Source: Hymenobacter sp.
Lineage (GTDB): Bacteria > Bacteroidota > Bacteroidia > Cytophagales > Hymenobacteraceae
Length of the DNA: 64,000 nt
Assembly (NCBI GenBank): GCA_028288445.1
Contig: JAQBNT010000160.1
Span: 1 to 64,000 of the forward strand
Direction of reading: 5' to 3'
Of the stretch, positions 61,864 through 64,000 are shown piece after piece (positions within the stretch are counted from its first letter, which is position 1; each line of letters begins with the position of its first letter). A program made the translations under genes and the position numbers. Below the pieces are notes generated by a model, which had not been told where the DNA came from, made no database searches, and saw only the letters and a list, made by a program, of their open reading frames with translations.

Positions 61864-63555
61864 ATGAACACGCTGTTTCGAACCAGATTCCTGCTGGTGG
61901 CCGCCCTGAGCGCGGCCGTGCCCCAGGCGCTGCTTGCCCAAACCCGGCCCAACACGGCGTTGGTGACCACTCCCACGGCGGGTACCATGCCCCTGAGCCT
62001 GCAACAGGCGGTTAGCTACGCCATTCAGAATAAGTCGTCGCTGCTGGCCACGCGTCTGGGCGAAGCCACGGCCGCTGCCAAAGTTGGCGAAATCAAGAGC
62101 GCCGGCCTGCCGCAGGTGAACGTGGCCGCCACGCTGTCAGACAACTTCAAACTGCAAAAGAGCTTGCTGGACGTGGGCGCTTTTGGGGGCGGAGGCTCGA
62201 CCTCCGTGCCGTTGACGGCCGCTGATATTGCGGCGGCCCAGGCCGGGCAAACGGTGAGCATTTCGCCGGTAACGGTGCCCAGTGCGCCGCTGCCGCCGCA
62301 GGCCATTGCCTTCGGCCTGCAATACGCCGGCAACACCAGCGTGTCGGTGTCGCAGCTGCTATTTGATGGTTCGTATCTGATTGGTTTGAAGGCGGCTAAG
62401 GTGTATACCGAGTTGGCTAAAAAGCAAACTCAGCAAGCCGAGATTGACGTAGCCGAGCAGGTGAGCAAGGCCTATTATAGTACGCTGGTGGCCCGCTCGC
62501 GCCTCAGCCTGCTGGCCCGCAACGTGCAGCGCCTCGACACGGTGCTCTACCAAACCAACCAGACCTTTAAGGCCGGTTTTGCCGAGAAGCTGGATGTGGA
62601 CCGCCTGCGCGTGCAGCGCAACAACCTGGTGGTGGAGCAGCAGAAAGCCGCCCGCCTCACCGACCTGAGCCTGGCGCTGCTCAAGTTTCAGATGGGCCTG
62701 TCGCAGCAGCAAAACATTCAGCTCACCGACTCGCTCGGCGCGGCCGTGGTCGATGCCGGGACGCTGCGCCAGCGCCTTGGCGTGGCCAGCCTGAATACGG
62801 GCGGCGGCGTGGATGGCCTGGGTGCCGTACCGACCACGCCCACGGCACCCGGCAGCGACAACACCGCCGCCCAAAACCGCCTCGACCAGCAAAATGCGCT
62901 GTCGGGCGGCCGGCCAGTGGCCGCGCTGGGAGCCCTGAACTATAACAACCGCATCGAATTCTCGACCCTGGAGACGCAGCAGGCCCTGGCCGGGCTGGAC
63001 CTGCGCAACCGCCAGGCCGGCGCGTATCCGCGCCTCGTGCTCACAGGCGCTTACGGTTTCACGGGCTCGGCCCCGACGGCGGGCGACCTGTTTGCCTTCC
63101 GTGGGCCGGACTCGCGCAACGGCAACGGCTTTGCCAACCAGAATTGGTTCGGGTTCGGCAATGTGGGCCTGAGCCTGCAGGTGCCGGTGTTCGACGGCTT
63201 CCGCCGCAAATACCTGGTGCAGCAAAGTCGCTTGCAGCAGCAAACCATCGAGCGTGGCTTCGAAACCCTGAAGCAAAGCATTGATTTGCAAGATGCCCAG
63301 AGCCGCACTACGCTCATCAACGCCCTCGACGTGCTGGACAACCAGAAGGCCAACCTCGACCTGGCTACCGACGTGGCCCGCGTCACGCGCATCAAGTTCA
63401 ACGCCGGTGTGGGCTCCAACCTGGAGGTCATTACGGCTGAAACCGACCTGCGCTCGGCCCAGACCAACTACTACGGCGCCATTTACGATGTGCTGGTAGC
63501 AAAAGTCGACCGCGACAAAGCGACTGGTGAGCTGTTTAACCAAGTCAAGAAATAA
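61864..63555 (+). CDS. TolC-family outer membrane efflux protein
   Basis: 563 residues, outer membrane channel of a tripartite pump. Signal peptide [19 protein letters not shown]...LLAQ. Two long helical OEP repeats (about 45-290 and 330-550), with a low-complexity insert between them (about 300-330, [18 protein letters not shown]) that is unusual. ATG at 61864; a TTG three codons upstream is possible. 39 bases after the regulator stop codon and 52 bases before the adaptor gene, so one operon. Confidence 0.92.
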   Translation: MNTLFRTRFLLVAALSAAVPQALLAQTRPNTALVTTPTAGTMPLSLQQAVSYAIQNKSSLLATRLGEATAAAKVGEIKSAGLPQVNVAATLSDNFKLQKSLLDVGAFGGGGSTSVPLTAADIAAAQAGQTVSISPVTVPSAPLPPQAIAFGLQYAGNTSVSVSQLLFDGSYLIGLKAAKVYTELAKKQTQQAEIDVAEQVSKAYYSTLVARSRLSLLARNVQRLDTVLYQTNQTFKAGFAEKLDVDRLRVQRNNLVVEQQKAARLTDLSLALLKFQMGLSQQQNIQLTDSLGAAVVDAGTLRQRLGVASLNTGGGVDGLGAVPTTPTAPGSDNTAAQNRLDQQNALSGGRPVAALGALNYNNRIEFSTLETQQALAGLDLRNRQAGAYPRLVLTGAYGFTGSAPTAGDLFAFRGPDSRNGNGFANQNWFGFGNVGLSLQVPVFDGFRRKYLVQQSRLQQQTIERGFETLKQSIDLQDAQSRTTLINALDVLDNQKANLDLATDVARVTRIKFNAGVGSNLEVITAETDLRSAQTNYYGAIYDVLVAKVDRDKATGELFNQVKK

Positions 63556-63607
63556 CGCTGGGCTCAGCCCACTTCTCTCTATAAACTCCGAAATACCCCG
63601 CTTACCC

Positions 63608-64000
63608 ATGCGTTTCTCCTCAACCCAACCTGCCGCGCTGTTTCTGGCCGGCACCCTGCTGCTCGCCTCCTGCGGCGGCTCTTCCAACAAAGACCCCAAG
63701 GCCGAGCTGGCCAAGCTGAAAGGCGAGCAGGCCGCCACGCAGGCCAAAATTGCCGAGCTGGAAGCTAAAACTGGTGGCCCGGCCACCGTGGCCCCCACGC
63801 CGGTTTCGGTGATGAACGCCAAGCCTGAGAGCTTCAAGAGCTACCTTGAAGTGCAGGGCCGCGTCGATTTCGACCAGAACGCTACCGTGGGCGCCCGCGC
63901 CGCCGGCTCGCTCACCAGCATCCGCGTGGAGCGCGGCGACCGCGTGAGCAAGGGCCAGGTGCTGGCCACCATCGATGCCAGCATCCTCGATGCCAACGCG
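63608..64000 (+). CDS. RND efflux periplasmic adaptor subunit (3' end outside window)
   Basis: 131 codons visible. Lipoprotein signal with lipobox LLASC (lipid-modified Cys about 22), a charged coiled-coil start, then a biotinyl-lipoyl-like beta-strand domain ([20 protein letters not shown], then ITSI-type strand and [12 protein letters not shown]). Matches the membrane fusion protein of RND pumps. The RND transporter gene is expected downstream beyond the window. Confidence 0.9.
   Translation, partial: MRFSSTQPAALFLAGTLLLASCGGSSNKDPKAELAKLKGEQAATQAKIAELEAKTGGPATVAPTPVSVMNAKPESFKSYLEVQGRVDFDQNATVGARAAGSLTSIRVERGDRVSKGQVLATIDASILDANA

Overview
The window comes from a GC-rich member of the Bacteroidota, most likely a Hymenobacter or close relative. 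Evidence seen in the sequence: nine loci carry a type IX secretion (T9SS) C-terminal sorting domain with its YPNP signature; a SprE/PorW-like T9SS lipoprotein is present; genes lack Shine-Dalgarno sequences; and the Bacteroidota -7 promoter element TAnnTTTG recurs in gaps between genes. No rRNA, tRNA, CRISPR array, transposase or phage gene was seen.

Left part (1-13.5 kb), core genes: a partial uvrC, a class A penicillin-binding protein and the SprE/PorW-like lipoprotein lie on the minus strand. Divergent from them is an ATP synthase operon, atpZ-(membrane protein)-atpB-E-F-H-A-G, closed by a strong terminator. The beta and epsilon genes (atpD, atpC) are not in it. Most gene junctions of this operon hold an inverted repeat of different sequence.

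Second part (13.6-29.4 kb), accessory surface-protein island: five plus-strand T9SS cargo genes (two propeller-like repeat proteins, a VCBS-repeat protein, a metalloprotease chimera and a 117-residue precursor that is little more than signal peptide plus sorting domain), interrupted by a Crp-family regulator with an alpha/beta hydrolase. Broken sorting-domain remnants lie at 19060-19200 and 20934-20993, and a third on the minus strand at 37268-37500. Two of the three have the same inverted-repeat element immediately upstream.

Third part (29.5-41.3 kb), housekeeping: HAD phosphatase, PafA-type alkaline phosphatase, inorganic pyrophosphatase, a DUF6766-like membrane protein, a UbiA-like protein, a hexapeptide acetyltransferase, NnrDE metabolite repair enzyme, an RBBP9-like hydrolase, MsrB, an M48 protease and serine dehydratase alpha subunit.

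Fourth part (41.3-53.7 kb): two very large minus-strand T9SS cargo proteins (1349 and about 2672 residues) whose sorting domains form a different subfamily from those of the first island.

Right part (54-64 kb): on the minus strand, a channel-like membrane protein, a LutB-type iron-sulfur protein, two tandem M28 aminopeptidase paralogues and ispF; on the plus strand, a TetR regulator followed by a TolC-family outer membrane protein and the start of an RND adaptor, a typical regulated efflux operon that runs off the window.

The most unusual material is the T9SS sorting-domain biology (domain-only precursor, decayed copies and the linked inverted-repeat element), a triple 22-bp-period dyad array after the PBP gene, the hairpins between atp genes, and a 21-bp tandem repeat between two cargo genes.
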